Source: an uncultured bacterium
Lineage (GTDB): Bacteria; Patescibacteriota; Gracilibacteria; Absconditabacterales; Absconditicoccaceae
Length of the DNA stretch: 64,000 nt
Direction of reading: 5' to 3'
Assembly (NCBI GenBank): GCA_947168725.1
Contig: CAMVNA010000001.1
Location: forward strand, 62,001-126,000
Positions 29,855-42,465 of the stretch are shown here, in pieces. A model generated the notes under the pieces. It ran no database searches. It had not been told where the DNA came from and saw only the letters and a program-made list of their open reading frames with translations. The translations under genes were made by a program, and so were the position numbers. Position 1 is the stretch's first letter, and the number at the start of each line of letters is the position of its first letter.

Positions 29855-32800
29855 CTATTCATTCAGCGACAAAAAATTTAAATCAGGCTCTTGAACTAAT
29901 GATTTATTGTATTTATCTTGAAATTGAAGTAAAGCCCAATTTATTTCTTCAGGAATTGAAGATTGAATTTTTGATATAAGATATTCTTTGGAATCCAGTT
30001 CATATTTATCAGAAAAAAGTGAAATAATATCATTAACTGGGATTATTTTTCAACCCCGCTCAAATTGATAATTTCATGATTTTATGGTCTTTTTAGCAGA
30101 AGAATATAAATCAAAATATTCTTTTAATTTTGAATTATAATACAGCATAGAATAGTTATTTTTTAAGTATTTCTGAATCTCTGCTATGTAAGAATTCTGC
30201 ATTGAAAGGAGTTTTTTATTCTTTTCTGTCGTAGAATTTGGAATACTTTTACATGAAAATAGAGTTTTATTATATGAAACACAAAGTTTGTCTCATTTTT
30301 TTACCAATGTGATTTTCTTCACGATTGCAAGTTCTTCTGCTGGAATTTCACGAACAGATGTATTGTTTGAATTAAATCTCATTCAATCAGGCGCTTTTCA
30401 GTAGCAGAATTTATCCAGTTCTGCTCACTGATACAATAATGAAACACACGATGCCGAATTTGGCAAAGAAAACGATCATTTAATTATGATATTTTGGTTT
30501 GGAATCAGATTTCAGACTAGTTTCTTTTTAGTTTTATCATTTATAAGCAAAGAAAAATCTGGGCTTAAATTAAGCATTTTTAGAGATTCTGGAAAGTCTT
30601 CTGATGGCGTTCGCTGTAATGTGATTTCTTCTTTTCAGCTATCTTTTCATGATGGATTTGGAATTATAGATTGGATTTTCACATTCGGAAATGATGATGA
30701 AACTTGTCATGAAAATACCAATTCTTCGTCCGAAGTTAGTCCATTTGGATTGTAACATCGTGTATCGAATGTATAACTTCATTGATTAAGGCTAACACAT
30801 GTAGCACGGTTATTTGGTAGTCAGAAATTTCATTTTAAAGTAATTTCTTGAGATTCTGAAAGGTCAAAAAGTCAGAATTCTGATAATTTTTTGCTTTTCG
30901 TAGTTCATGTAGCATATTCACTTCGTGGGAAAATTGTCAGACTAAAATCATCAGAGAAATCAATGGAACTAACTGTGGAAACCTGTGAGTTGTCGACACT
31001 GAGTTGGACAATTTCATTTCACGAATCCGTTCCATTTGGATCATAAATCACATTGGAAATTTTGATAGATAGTTTCTCGTAATCTATTCCCCAAGCTTCT
31101 GGTTCTTCTTCTATAGATTTTCCACATATTGCAGAAGATCGAAGTCATTTTTCAGACTTTTTAGCGTTTTCTTCAGCTTGTTTGAAAGCTGATTGCTGTG
31201 AATATGCTGTTTTGTAAGTATATTCTTTAGCGTATCATTCGGCTATGAGTGTTTCATTTACAAGTTTTCAATCTAAATAAACATATGCAAGCATTCTACC
31301 ATAAGCATCAGATTGAGCTGAATTAGAGTCGAAATCAAGTGTAACGTACTGATTTTTGATTAGATTTGTTAGATAATTTTTCGCTTCTTTTCAAAAACAT
31401 TCTGTGCTGCGATAACGAGCTGTATTAGATTCAGGAGCATCTACTCCAAGCAAACGGACAGATTGTAAACTTCAGTCTTCTTTACGATAGCGGAAAGTAT
31501 CTCCATCTATGACTGAATAGACTTTCACGACTCAGTCTGGAATTTCCATTTTTGGTTTATTTGGATTATAGGTATAAGTCGAGAAAATATGGTTATCATA
31601 GAATAAAATTACCACTACATCTGAATTGTCTTTCGTGGAATTTGGAAATCCAAAACTTCATTTTAGAGTGATAGTTGAATATGGCTCGAGAATTCATGTT
31701 ATTTTTTTATTGGTAGCATTGACTTTCATTTTAATTTTGGAAAGGTCTAGCGATTTGGATGATTTTGACTGAATTGTTATCGTTTCATTTCCTGAATCGC
31801 TTCATTCTGGATCGTAGTCTATATGAGTAATAGAAATCTGATAATCTGATGGATTGAAATTATCAACCTCTTGCTTTTCTTTTTCATCTTGAGTTTTGTC
31901 TGAGGAATAACAATAAGAGTCTAGCTGATTTTCTCATGAATAAAGGTAAACACATGCTCATGCATCAACAAATCAGAATGATTTAGTAAATGTATCGATA
32001 GTATTTGAATAAAGAATTCCATCTATGTATTTTTTTGTAGTTGCTGTAGAGGTTTTTAAGTAATAATTGTGATTTTTGAAATCAATATCGTATGGAAGAA
32101 ATGATTGTAAAGTGATAGATTCTGGACTTTTTGGCTCTAATGAAACTATTTTTATAGCTTGTCATTTTGGAGTTTCTTGCCCCCCTTCGGTAAGGGGGGT
32201 AGGGGGGATTTCTTGTGTATCTCATGTATTAAATCCCTCCGCCTCCCCATTCGTTACCTCATGGTCGGCACCTCCCTTATCAAAGGGAGTCTTTTGACTA
32301 CCTCCTGTTTGGACAACATTTCATATCTCAGTTCAACAAAGTTCATCTTTACTTGGACATGAACATCCACCTCATCATCATACATATTTTACGGTCTCAA
32401 TTATTTTTTCGTTATATTGTGATGTTACAGAAAAATATTTTAAAGCTGACTCATCGAATCCTGGCGAAAAATCCATCACGTTGTCCATATTATCTCCACA
32501 GTTATGTTCGAAACCATCGTGATAATTTGACTTTTCTAACGATCAAGTTGTAATTTTTACGATGTCCAAAACTTGTCTACTTTGTCCATCTATTCCATAC
32601 AATTCCAGTTCTCAACTAAAAGAATTAAAATTTAAATCTGGATGCAATACAATGGTTATCAGTCCTGCTTCTGTTAGATCTCAATCTTTTGTTGTCAAAA
32701 TCAGCCTTGTATTTTTTTGTAATTTTTCTCTATCATAAGTTTCTGTTTCCCTATCTAAGTCCATGATTATTGGCTGCGTAAGTAGACTTCATGAAAGTAA

Positions 32801-34285
32801 TAATGAATCGTATTCATACTCAATATCTTCATGGATAGAAAACTCCACATAAGGATCATATCTGCTTCATCATCGGAAAACTTCACTGATTGTAATTATA
32901 TCTTCGTGAACATTTGAACAGTCAGCTATTGGAGAATCGTCTTCCTGTAGAGAGTCTTCTGGCGATATTCCGTAATCAATTATTTCATCTGCGTATGTAT
33001 ATAAAATTCATGGATTAGCTGAATTGTATGTATCTTCTGAAAGATTTGCATCATCGTTTGAAATTGATCGTGTAATAACAGGTCCATTTTGGGTTAAAAT
33101 TTTATGGAACGATACTCCATAATCATCCCTTTTGTTTACTCGATATTCATGTGCAAAAAATCAGTCAATTTGTTGTCATGAAAGAAGTAAAGAAATCTGA
33201 ATTTCTTGGTCGTCTGGAATAAAAAACTCTGGAAACCCTCCTTCATTGAGCAAAATATTTACATTTCAATCATGCATGGAAGAAAAATCAAACATTTCGT
33301 TTGAATCAGCAATAATTAAAAAATCGTTTGCTGGAATTTGTATATTTTGGTAAATATAATTTTTATTGTCTGAAAATATATTTCAGGAAAGTGTTAAATC
33401 TCAAAGAAAATCTCAGTTTCAAATATTAAAAATTTCTATCCATTCATCGTCATCGTCGTAAAAGACTTCAGAAATTATTAGATTAAAATCTGAATTTTCT
33501 CATGTATTGTCTCATGTTCATTGTAAATTTCAAGTTCAAGGATTTTCTCAATTTGATGGTCAATCTCATTCCCACGGATTTCAACTTTTTATAACTAATT
33601 TTCACGGATTGGCTACAAATCACGTAATATTGAAGATATCATCCATCGTTGTTATCTGAACCTCTCGTCAATTATCGTAAATTTTCTGAAAACTTGGACG
33701 AGGATTTTTGTTTTTATTTTGATTTACTGTAGTTTCATCTACTTCAAAAGAATCGATTATATCTCATGCATATTGCAATTCTATATATATTCCTTTTCCA
33801 TCTGTAATTGAAATATTTTTAGGATAAACTGAAAAAGTTTCTCAATTTATCATTCATATATCTTCTGAACTGGTAATAATAATTGATTGATAACTTTGAA
33901 TATTAACATCTGAATATAAAATATTTCATCTATTATTTGCTCCTAAAAATGTCAAAGTTCCGTTAAATTCTTCATCTGAAAGATTTGTAATTTCTATCCA
34001 TTCTGAACTTCATAATCGATATACTTCTGTAATCTTTAAATTTGGTAAATATAGTTCTTCTTGTCATTCTGAGCGAAGCCAAGAATCTTGTGTATTTTTC
34101 TCGTCATTCTGAACCAAAGGTGAAGAATCCATAGGGGTATTACTTTCTAAATCCTTCACTTCGCTTTCGCTCGTTCTAGATAGCAATTCTTCGGGACTTA
34201 TATCTAATTCACCAGCAATACTTAAATTAAAAATAAGCGGAAAAAAGGCTAATCGTACGGAAACGATTAAGCGTAACGTTTTCAT
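29855..34285 (-). CDS. Giant exported lamin-tail / staphylococcal-nuclease protein
   Basis: 1476 aa; the frame was checked line by line and carries no TAA or TAG. Residues 1-25 look like a signal peptide. Several lamin-tail-like (LTD) beta domains follow, with motifs such as LKITEVYRLGSSEWIEITNLSD, DWIEIFNI and EIPDDQE. A thermonuclease domain at about residues 910-1065 carries VYSVIDGDTFRY, SVRLLGVDAPES, DAYGRMLAYVYL and LVNETLIAEGYAKEY, with the catalytic Arg/Asp pattern intact. More LTD-like domains follow to the C-terminus. The protein is probably surface-bound or secreted and degrades external DNA, perhaps for nucleotide supply. Dispersed repeats are translated in frame at residues about 30-74 and 663-707. 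Confidence 0.85.
32181..32300. repeat. Palindromic repeat family B inserted in frame in the giant LTD/nuclease gene
   Basis: CCCCCCTTCGGTAAGGGGGGTAGGGGGGATTTC on one side and CCTCCCTTATCAAAGGGAG on the other, about 120 bp apart outer to outer. It is GC-rich against an AT-rich host, keeps the frame, and is read as a Gly/Pro/Thr-rich linker (TPFDKGG ... PPTPLTEGG). Confidence 0.8.
34064..34195. repeat. Dispersed repeat family A cluster inside the giant LTD/nuclease gene
   Basis: GTCATTCTGAGCGAAGCCAAGAATC and GTCATTCTGAACCAAAGGTGAAGAATCC in tandem, then CACTTCGCTTTCGCTCGTTCTAG. All are translated in frame just after the signal peptide (residues about 30-74). Confidence 0.75.
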
Positions 34286-34310
34286 TTGTGATGAAAATAT
34301 GGAATAAAAA

Positions 34311-35417
34311 TTATTTTAATAATTCATCCAATATCGTATGTTTAGCCTTTCATATCTCCTGAAGAATGTCTGTTGAAATTTCTGGCTTGTGATAATCTTT
34401 GAGAGAAATCATAGCATTATATAAATCCGTTTCTGTAGTTGGCTGAGATTGTTCAACCATAATATCGTTAAATTTTTTTACATACCGTTCAGCATTGAGT
34501 TTTTGGTCGTGTGTTCGTGGTATCGGAACTATGATACTTTTCAGATTAAATAATTTTTGCTCTGCAAGTGAAGTCGTTCATCCACGAGTGAGTGAAATAT
34601 CACAGTATTGATATAAAATTCACATATCGGACTGTGAGAGAAAATCGTATGTTGTAACTGAAGGAAATTCTTTAAAAATCTGTTTTAAGTCTTCGTTTAG
34701 TTTTCAAAGGATTATATGATAATGAAATGCATCATGTAAGTTTTTGTATTTTTTGAGTAATTTTGCCAAACTTTCATAAAGTCTTTTTGATCATTGAGAT
34801 CATCACATTACGAGAATTAGAGGTTTCCCATCCTTTTTTTCAGATTTGAGAGAATTAGATAATTCTGGATTTGAATCTTTAGTTGGAACTATTTCATCAG
34901 AGAGGATTTGTCCGACTACGATAGCTCATGGAAAAACATTATCAAAACCACAGAAAGACTGTTTGGAGAATTTATTTCAGATTCTATTTACTAGTCATGG
35001 ACGAGTATCTGATTCATGCACATAAATCGGTTTGTGAATAAATTTTGTAGCAAAAACTACAGGCAATGCTACATATCATCATTTACAAAAAACCACATCA
35101 GCCTTAGATTTTCGTAGATAAAATACTGACTGAAAAAATCCTGCTACAAATAAAAATAAATCTCTGATATTTTTTAGGCGTGATTTTAGGGGAGTTTCCC
35201 TACGTCGTTTTCATGAAAGAATAGAGATAAATTTGACTTTATTTCAAAATTTGGCTGCAGTTTCTTGCTCTAGTGAATTTTTGGATCAAAATCGGATTAT
35301 TTTTTTGATTTGGTTTGAATATTTTGGATTTGAAATTATTGTTTCAACTAAAGATTTGATAGGAAAAACGTGTCATCATGTACCACCTCAAGCCATAACT
35401 ATTGTCTTCTTTTTCAT
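34311..35417 (-). CDS. murG: UDP-N-acetylglucosamine transferase MurG
   Basis: 368 aa. MAGGGTGGHVFPIKSL at the N-terminus is the family signature. HESDTRPGLVNR and the second-domain VMGGGSQGSKRLYE, then ISLTRGGTTSLAEQ with IIVPIPRTHDQKLNA, complete the GT28 fold and the UDP-GlcNAc site. It makes lipid II on the inner face of the membrane. Several of the signature glycines are UGA. It is upstream of the LTD gene on the same strand, with a TTGACA-containing region about 20 bp before it. Confidence 0.94.
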
Positions 35418-35582
35418 TATTTCAAAGTAGACATTGTTAAATACAGTGTCTAGTATTGTCAATTTATGCAAAAATTTCAAGAGAATTTTTAAAAGTTGAA
35501 TTTATATGAAAAATATTGGTCCTCTTTGGTTGTTTTACTTCCATCGGTATAAACCAAAAGAACATCTTTTTTATTTGCATAA

Positions 35583-38500
35583 TTATTCTCCTTCTTTTCT
35601 TTCTTCTCTATCCCATCTTACCAGATGATATCATGGCTTTGGCACTGCACTTACTGGTACTTCACTTCCACATTCTCGTACTGCTTCTGTTGTTTCTTCT
35701 CCATTTATCTCTAGACGTTGAATCCCTGCATCTCAACTTAAATGCACCGTATAACTATTTCTACTATAATATAAACATATCTTTGTTGATCCATCTCACT
35801 TAATCGTAGTTTCTGTTACTATCTCTCATGGTCAATTTTCTGTTCATGTTAAACTTCACCTATCATAGCTTGCACATGGATACTGACTCTCTTTAGATAG
35901 AGATGATAATGTTAATACATCATCCGTTCTTCAATGTCATGTCTCCGTTTCTACTAATATATATTTATTTTCTCAAATCTTCTTCACATAATGATATATT
36001 ATATATTCTACATTGCTACTCTGCCATACCGCATTATATATCTTATTTCAATCACTTCATGATGGAATTATAACTCACGTTTGTGCCACACCCCCATTAC
36101 TTCATGTCCATCATAAGAATATATATCATGTTTTTATTGGTTGTTGAAGTGTTATTGCTCAACTTTCTATTGTATATGTATCTGGATTATTTGGATCATT
36201 TATTCATCAATCCAAATTATATGTAATTGTATATTCTACCAAATTCCATTTTGCTACCAAATTACTAGTTCATATAATTGGTGTAGAAAAATCAAAATCC
36301 AATCAATTTAATGTCCATCCACTAAATTCATATCATGTTTTAGTTGGATCTGGAATTGGTTTTGTTGCTGTAGATCAATATTCAACATTTTGAACATCTG
36401 GCGTATAATCTCATCCATCTGAATCAAATGTTACATCATAACTATTTACACTTCTATCAAAATTTGCTGTAATCTCACAATTCATTGTAACAGATTCAGT
36501 TCATTCGATTCCACAATTTTCAAATGTCCAACCACTGAATGTGTATGTATATTGCTCACCGCTTGTCGCTGGCGTAGCTATCACAGTTGTAAATCAGATT
36601 GTTAATTCATTTCAATTTGTAAAAATTGGCGTTCAAAAGTCTGCTGTCACTAATCCACCGTTTACTGTTCCATAATCTTCATTATTTGATACTATGCTAA
36701 CTTCATATTGTCATGTATTCCAATGGGCATATAGTGTTGTTGATTCTGTAATTATAGTTCATGTAAAATTAAATTCTTCATTTGCTCATGTTAAGAACCA
36801 ACCACTAAATACATATCATGTCTTAGTTGGATCTGATGGTCTAACTCATGTAGTTCCAGATTTTACCGTTTGTGAAGGTACATCACTTCATCACATACTG
36901 TCAAAAATCAATCTTACTCCGTCTTCACATGATGTTCCATTCCATACATATCATGACTGATTACATGTAAATTTAGCATATAAACTGCTTCATGCTGATA
37001 CTGTATCTCATGTAGACAATGGATTTCAAGAAAAATCTGGTGTAGTATACCATCCATTGAATGTGGAGTCTACTCTAGTAGGAGTTCAGAGTGTTGATAT
37101 CACTCAATTATCAATTGAAATTACAACATTTCATCATCCATCCAAATGTATATCGTCCGTTGAAATAGATGTTGCACTTGTATTTACTACATTTTTTACA
37201 CAACGAACAGATCTCGCTCTTGCACGTCAATCAGATTGTTGTGGCTGTATTGCATCATTTGTTTTTAAATAAATTCAAGCAGCTTTAATGGCATTTGTTG
37301 AATCTGGGCTTGACGACCAATAACTCATAGCTGATGAAAATTTAGAATCAAGTGCTCCGTTCTCAGCTCTTCTTCAAACGGGAGGAAGTAATAAATCTTC
37401 AGAAAATTTATAGATAGTATCATTTAAAACATTCAATCATACATTTACCCCGCTCCAATCAATAAAAATATTTTTCCATTCCAATGTACTTGGCACATGA
37501 TATCATATTGGACACGGTCATTTTCTAGCTTCTGAAGTTGTACCTACCCCATTAGCAGTCGTTGTGTCTCATGTTCATCACCAGATTCAATCTGTCTTAC
37601 TTGAGCTTCCCATCCATGATGTATGACTACCTGCATTTGAATAATAAGTTCCACTAGCATAATTTGACGGAACTCACACACTCCATATATTTTTTGGCAC
37701 TTGTGAAGTTCTGATAAAAACTCATTGTTGTGCTAAATTTCATTGAGCTGGGAATCAGTAATTATTTCACCATTGATATAAATATCCCAAAGATGCTGGA
37801 TTTGGAGCATCATAATATTTATTAAATATTTCTGTAGCTCACATATTACGATCCATTATCGTATAATGTATTTTATTTTGATCACTTGCTAATAAATATA
37901 ATTCCAAATCCTGAACTATTTGTCTATTTCTTTGTTCTTCTGCTGTAGGCACACAAAAACCTAGAGCATTTGGTTCTTCACCATCTGGACATCATGTCCA
38001 CATAGCATATAATAAAACATTTTCAATTACTTTTGCACCTGATACATTAAATGCTATTTCAGTTCATTCTAAAAACCATCACAAAAATTCATGATAAGTT
38101 CAATCGTTACCAGTCCGTCATGGAATTTGTCAACTAAATTGAGGAAAATCATCTCATCTTAATAATCATGAGAAAATCTGATCTTCAAATATTTCTCTAT
38201 TATCTATACCATCATTATATGTTACAGTATATCTACGAACTATCGCATCTTCATTTTTAAAGCAACGCACTTGACGTCAGTTCACAAGATTCTCACTATA
38301 ATTTACATCATACGAATCACTCTTAACTAGGAAATCATAAGCAAAAGTTTTTGATGTATTAGGTGTCACTGTTCTATAAAATCAAGCTATATTACCAGAT
38401 TCGAGAGCTGCAGTTGAACGAGTGAGTCATCATGCTAATGGAAGACCTAATTCTGCCCTGAAATTAGGCACATTCATTCATCCATTATTTCATGACCAAT

Positions 38501-41500
38501 ATTCTACTACCTTATTCCATTCTTCAATTGTAGGGACATGCCAATTGGTTGGACATGGTCATTGCTTAGCTTCATTTGTACCTGAATAATATCACCATAT
38601 ATTATAATTTTCTGTTGTAGCCCAACCTGGGAAAGTTGTATTACCTACTTTTCATATAATATAAGTTCAACTATAATATGTTGATGGTGCATATAAAGAC
38701 AAATTTACATTGGCAGTATCTCTACGAATAGTAGGAGGATTCTGAGTAAAACCATAGTTATTTCACCATTGATAGTAATATCACCATGCATTTGATTCTG
38801 TGCCATGTGCTGTAGCTCAGAGATTACGATCCATTATCACGATAGATATTGGGTCTTCCTCATTTGTCCATCACAATGGCATAGGAATTTCTTTTTCTCA
38901 CCATATAAAATTTGGATTTTGATCCAAAATAGTTTTCAGATTTCACTCCAATATACACGTTGTTTTATTTGTATTTATTGCGTATCAATTGTTACACCAT
39001 TTAGCATACAAAGTAATATCAGCATTTACATGATACTGGTCTCATCAATTTCATGCAAAACCTTGTAATGATGAAGTTTGTGATGTATACCATCATACAA
39101 ATACGTGATTATCTCGTGTAGCATTTGGTAAAGTTACATTTCCATTTACTGATGTGATTGTTCAAATTCATTGTTCATTAACTATAATATTATCTCATGT
39201 TATAATTGTTCAATCTCATGGATTTAAAGTTAATGTTATGTTGTTATCTTCTGTAAGTGCCAATACATACACAGAAAAGTCTGATGTTAAAATTTCTATT
39301 TCGTTTCCATCATTATTAGCTACTTCGACTTTTTGTCCCTCATCTGTTTCATCATCAATATGATATACGCTTACTTGAGATGTAGATACTCATTGAAAAT
39401 CTAAATTATCTTTATAATTAAATTTTACTGATACTTCTTTTGTTGGCTGTATTTCTTCTCATGAATATACAAAAGATATATCAAAAGCTACTATTTGAGC
39501 ATTTTCTGTAATGTTATTATTTTCATCTTCTACCAAAGAAGTCTGAATAGTTTCCAATCTATCTTCAGAAACTCACTTAATTACCACTTCTGTTCATGCT
39601 GGGAATGTTCATTCTTCTGCTTCTACACTTACTACAATATCATTAATTGTCTCTGATCATTTCAAATATCCATCTTCATCTGCTAAGAAGAATGATTTTA
39701 GAGTTTTCCATAATCATTCAAAAAATCATTGTTCTTCTCACTCTGAAGTTTCATCCAATGAATCTTCTATTTCAATTATCTCATCTCATGATCATTCTCA
39801 TCCATCTACATTTCACTCCATTCAAGATAAGATACTATCATTATTTCCCATATCTTCCAATAAATCATTTGATTCAACAACATCGCTTCCAGATCCATTA
39901 TCTTCAGATATTTCAACAACATCATATTTAGCTACATAAACAACATCTGATGTTACCCCTGAAATATCTGTTTCCCATCCACTAAAGATATATTCAACAT
40001 TTCAATCTCACTGTTTCACTGGATTCTCTCCATCATATGTCGGCATTGTTCCATATTCTACATCCTTATCCTCTTCAAGAATTGATCAATCTTCATTTTT
40101 CCATGTCACTGTATAAGTATTTAGTATATATTCATATGTTGCCATATATTCAGCTGGTCATACCACATTTAAAATTTCTGGTTCCCATCATTTAAAAACA
40201 TATGTGTATTTAGCATCTGCTGGCTGATATGCATCTTCATGTGTCGGCATTTCTCCATATAAAACTTCCGTTGTATCAATTATTGTTCCATCTTCATTCT
40301 TCCATGTTATTGTTGATTTATTAGCAGTGTATATATATTTTGCTTTATATTCTGCATCTCAATCTACAACTCTTATTTCAGGTTCCCATCATGCAAATGT
40401 ATATGTATATTTTTCATCTGCTAGTTGTGTAATATCTTCATGTTTTGGCATCTCTCCGTATGCTACCTGTGTAGTATCTCTAATTGTTCAATCTTCATTT
40501 TTCCATGTGATTGTATACATTTGAACTCATGTTGTATACACATTATCTTCTTGTAGTCATGTTGTATATGCTTCCTGTTGTCATATTGTATATACATCGC
40601 TTTCTTGTAATCACTGATTTTCATCGTTTTGAATATTTCCTCCTGTTACATTTTCTCCACTTCATACTTCTATTCCTTCTTCTTCCTGGTCTTCTATCTC
40701 CTCTGGTGCTTCATATGGATCTACATTTTGAAAACATCTTATATTATGTCATTGAGACTTATACTGCAATCTCTCATCTGCTCAATTTCAAATATATACA
40801 TTCATATCAAATACTCATGCTTTACTTCCATCCTTTGCTACTGTTGTCCAATACACTCATAATCCTTCTTCATAATTCCCATTCTCATCATAACTTCATG
40901 CCAATGGAAGTTTTAATTCCTCTGACAATGTTTCTATGATAATTGATAATTTATCTTCATCCACACATTCATTTTCTCATTGAGCACACTGTGTGGCTGC
41001 TCATTTGAATGTATGTATATTCTTTGCAGCATAATCTGCTGAATATCTTAATACTGTTCCATTTTTAGTTGTATCTTGTGTATGAATCTTTCACCATATA
41101 CTCAACAACTGATTCCATTCTTTTACCGTTGGTATATGATATCCAATAGGACATGCTCAATATCTAGTACTTTCTTTTGATTCATTTCACCACAAACTAT
41201 TATAATGATCCCCATTCTCCCAATAATCTACACCTCACACTATAAATTTTCATTTACCATCATATCCACGATTATAATAACTATCCTTATATACTGCTTT
41301 CTCTGCTGTCTTATTTCATCAATTTACTGTTTTCACTCCACTATTATTTCACCACTGAAAATAGTTTCCATATGAACTTCTTTCTACTCCTACACTTTCT
41401 GCTCATAGATTCTTATCCATTATCGTTATACTTACTCATGTTTTTGGATCTTTTAATGTAATTGTTCCCACATTATTTCAATCTCTTCCGTATTTTATAT

Positions 41501-42203
41501 ATCTACTATCTCACTCCCTCTTAAAGAAATATCTAATCTTTGTTATTATCTCTTGTATCTCTTCTGTTATAGTTTCTATCACTCATCATTCTTTTTCTTT
41601 TTCCTGTCATTGTGGAATATTAATTCACGTATCTACTCCACTTCATGTTTGTGTTCATGTTTGTATTTCTGGTGTTTCAACTGAAGAATCTTGTGTGTTT
41701 TGTTCTTCATTATCTTGGATATTATTTTCTCCGTTTTCTTGGTTATTTTCTTGTAAATTTGAAGTATCTACTTCACTTCATGTTTGTGTTTCTAATATCT
41801 CTGTCGAAGAGTTTTGTGGATTATCTCCTTCTTCACTCTCTCCGTTATCTTCTATTTCTACTCATAAATTTTCATTTTCTTCTTCATTCTTATCATCCTG
41901 TGTATCTACTGAAGAATTTTGTACATCCTCTTCTTCATCTTCCATATCTTCTTGTCATTCTAAGACATCATCAGAGGATTCTTGGATGTTTTCTTCTTCA
42001 TTATCATCATTTTGAGTTTCTTCTTCTCTATCTGATAAAGAATCACCTATATCTTCCTCTTGAATGATATTTTCTTCAATTTGAAAATCTTGTTCAGCAT
42101 CATTTTCCGCTAACACATAACTCATTGGTGTAAAACATTCTGTTAACACCAATACCAATAACGTAATTAAACTTCAGATTCTCTTTACCATTTCCTTATT
42201 CAT
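35583..42203 (-). CDS. Giant surface protein with FISUMP-like and InlB-type repeats
   Basis: 2206 aa; reading every triplet from 42203 gave no TAA or TAG until 35583. Signal segment MNKEMVKRIGSLITLLVLV...SYVLA, then an Asp/Glu/Asn/Gln-rich disordered stalk (residues about 35-200). At least three copies follow of a domain with TIMDKNLGA or TIMDRNLRA, YFQWGNN and CPIGYHIPTVKEWNQL, the pattern of Fibrobacter-type paralogous (FISUMP) domains. Residues about 550-760 hold InlB/Listeria-Bacteroides repeats (TITWKNEDGTII, FAGWEPEI). The C-terminal third has many shorter beta repeats with NVESTF-like cores. It is probably an adhesin or host-contact protein. Confidence 0.85.
41952..41988. repeat. Probable degenerate family A repeat in the giant surface protein gene
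   Basis: TTGTCATTCTAAGACATCATCAGAGGATTCTTGG keeps both ends of the family A core (GTCATTCT and GAnTCTT) with a changed centre, read in frame within the acidic stalk. Confidence 0.45.
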
Positions 42204-42465
42204 GTATGCTCAAAATAGCCGGGGTATGGCTCATTATATTATATTCCTGAATCCCAATTTTTGCAAAAATCCAATAGCTTTTTTTATTATTTAGAGTTGA
42301 CTTTTTTTTTCTTTTTTATTAATAATTATATACGCTTATTTATAACAAAAAAACATTAATTCTAAACTATTGTTTTATTTGTTTTTTATAAAAATTTTTA
42401 TTGAAACAAAAAAATAATTTATTGATAAAACTTTACAAAATATTTTTTATAAAAATTCTTTGCAA

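Noticed and set aside
39154-41695. Several plus-strand open frames of 60-140 codons rich in Leu, His, Phe and Ser
   Set aside because: They are the complement of the giant minus-strand gene; their odd composition comes from its biased codons.
35489-42203. First reading of the giant surface-protein gene as ending at 35489
   Set aside because: That stop is in a different frame (the length was not a multiple of three). Reading every triplet from 42203 shows the first in-frame TAA at 35583-35585.
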